Source: Neurospora crassa OR74A
Taxonomy: Eukaryota > Ascomycota > Sordariomycetes > Sordariales > Sordariaceae
DNA length: 64,000 nt
Reading direction: 5' to 3'
Assembly: GCF_000182925.2 (NCBI RefSeq)
Contig: NW_011929460.1
Location: forward strand, 78,474 to 142,473
The position numbers and the translations under genes were made by a program. The notes beneath the pieces were generated by a model, which worked only from the letters and a program-made list of their open reading frames with translations, did no database searches and was not told where the DNA came from. Position 1 is the first letter of the stretch; each line of letters starts with the position of its first letter. This document shows positions 62,964 through 64,000 of the stretch, one piece after another.

Positions 62964-64000
62964 TTGACCTCGGATTAAGTAGGAATACCCACTGAATTTA
63001 AATATATTAATAAATAGAGGAAAAGAAATTAATAGGGATTGCCCTAGTAACGGCGAGTAAAGCGGCAATAGCTCAAATTTAAAATTTGGCTTTAGCCTAA
63101 ATTATAATTTATAGAGGAAGCTTTTAGTAAAGCACCTTCTAAATCCCCTAGAATAGGGCGCTATAGAAGGTGAGAGCCTCGTATAGTCGGATGCTAATCT
63201 AATATAAAGCTCCTTCAATAAATCGAATAGTTTGGGAATACTATTTAAAATAGGAAGTAAATTTCTTCTAAAGCTAAATACTAGCTAGAAATTAATAGTA
63301 TATAAGTAGAGTAATCGAAAGATGAAAAGCACTTTAAAAAGAGGGTTAAATAATATATAAAATTATTAAAAGGGAAGCGTTTGTAATTAGACTTATACTA
63401 TTCCGATTATCCAGTATTCTTATTAGTATATTTAGGATAGTTTAAGCTAATATCAGTTTTAGTAGAGGGATAAAGGTTTGGGGAATATAACTCCTCTAAG
63501 AGTATTATAGCCCCGGGCGTAATACCCTTACTAGGACTAAGGTTTATATATTTATAAGAATACTAGTATAATAATTATTAATAATTTGTTTTAAAATATA
63601 GACTAAAGAATTAAGGTTTTATATAAGTATTTAGGTATAAAACCCGTATATATAATAAAAATAAATATAAGTAAGAGCTTTAGCGTATTATCGACCAATC
63701 CTAATATATTCGGATAAATTTAAATAAAAGTATTAAACCTTAAACCCGAAAGATGGTGAATTATATTTAAATAGGGTAAAATTAGAGGAAATTCTAATAA
63801 AGGTTCGTAGCAGTTTTAACGTATAAATCGATTATTAAATTTAAATATAGGGGCGAAAGATTAATTGAACTATCTAGTAGCTAATTACCACCGAAGTTTC
63901 CCTTAGGATAGTAGTATTATTCTTTAATTTTATAAAGTAAAGCGAATAATTAGGGATTCGGGGGCGCTTTTTAGCCTTTATCTATTCTCAAACTTTAAAT
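62964..64000 (+). pseudogene. 28S (LSU) rRNA, copy 8, 5' part, cut by window end
   Basis: The first 1037 bases only. 5' TTGACCTCGGATTAAGTAGG. Near 63045 it keeps CTAGTAACGGCGAGTAAAGC, with GGCAATAGCTCAAATT just after: the best-preserved 28S 5' stretch of the array. Continues beyond the window, so the array is longer than seen here. Confidence 0.93.

Larger units (their letters stand above)
1..64000 (+). repeat. Tandem array of RIP-mutated fungal rDNA units (7 full periods plus partial)
   Basis: The same 18S anchor (AGTYGYAAGG-type, just before the ATTTAAAGAAATT motif) recurs at 1, 8830, 17654, 26483, 35305, 44130, 52954 and 61783, all in one orientation. Spacings are 8829, 8824, 8829, 8822, 8825, 8824 and 8829. 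Each period holds 18S, ITS1, 5.8S, ITS2, 28S and IGS. Differences between copies that I compared are C/T or G/A transitions. A hand count of the first 300 bases found only about 2 CpA and 6 TpG, with TpA very common. Known: RIP in Pezizomycotina causes C-to-T changes mainly at CpA in duplicated DNA. Inferred: the entire array was hit by RIP and is non-functional. Confidence 0.95.

Noticed and set aside
1-64000. CRISPR-like or phage-like periodicity
   Set aside because: The period is about 8.8 kb and each unit is clearly eukaryotic rDNA.
1-64000. Bacterial or organellar AT-rich genome
   Set aside because: The eukaryotic 18S-ITS-5.8S-ITS-28S order and fungal 5.8S sequence rule this out; AT-richness comes from directional transitions.

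Overview
This window holds no protein-coding gene. It is a head-to-tail array of filamentous-fungal (Pezizomycotina) ribosomal DNA, all on the + strand. There are seven complete junction-to-junction periods plus part of an eighth. Each period reads 18S - ITS1 - 5.8S - ITS2 - 28S - intergenic spacer (IGS). Every copy is saturated with C-to-T and G-to-A transitions, with CpA/TpG almost gone and TpA very abundant. This is the signature of repeat-induced point mutation (RIP), a premeiotic genome defence of ascomycetes. De-mutated by eye, the ITS1 and ITS2 resemble what I remember of Sordariaceae (Neurospora/Sordaria type). That placement is inference; membership of Sordariomycetes is fairly safe.

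Layout. Copy 1 starts inside 18S (1-682), then 5.8S 874-1032, 28S 1182-4517, IGS 4518-7715. Copies 2 to 7 have 18S starts at 7716, 16540, 25369, 34191, 43016 and 51840, each with 18S of exactly 1796 bp, 5.8S of 159 bp and 28S of 3336 bp. Copy 8 starts at 60669 and the window ends in its 28S. Each IGS (about 3.2 kb) holds, in order: AT-rich spacer with repeated GGTAGGTAAG-like motifs; a long C/T-only tract with a 43-48 base poly-T; a purine-rich run; three degenerate subrepeats spaced about 105 bp; and a candidate RNA polymerase I promoter/5' ETS region about 0.7 kb before 18S. Two 100-N assembly gaps lie in the IGS of copy 4 (31179-31278 and 32173-32272).

Anchor-to-anchor period length equals 8781 bp plus the poly-T length in all six gap-free periods, so the copies differ by transitions and poly-T length but essentially no other indels. 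The copies carry different sets of transitions, so the array was already amplified and uniform when it was mutated. Universally conserved rRNA sites (sarcin-ricin loop, 18S decoding site, 5.8S 5' end) are damaged in every copy that contains them. The genes therefore look like pseudogenes, and functional rDNA must lie elsewhere in the genome. The short open frames present are chance frames in antisense rRNA or in the C/T tract.
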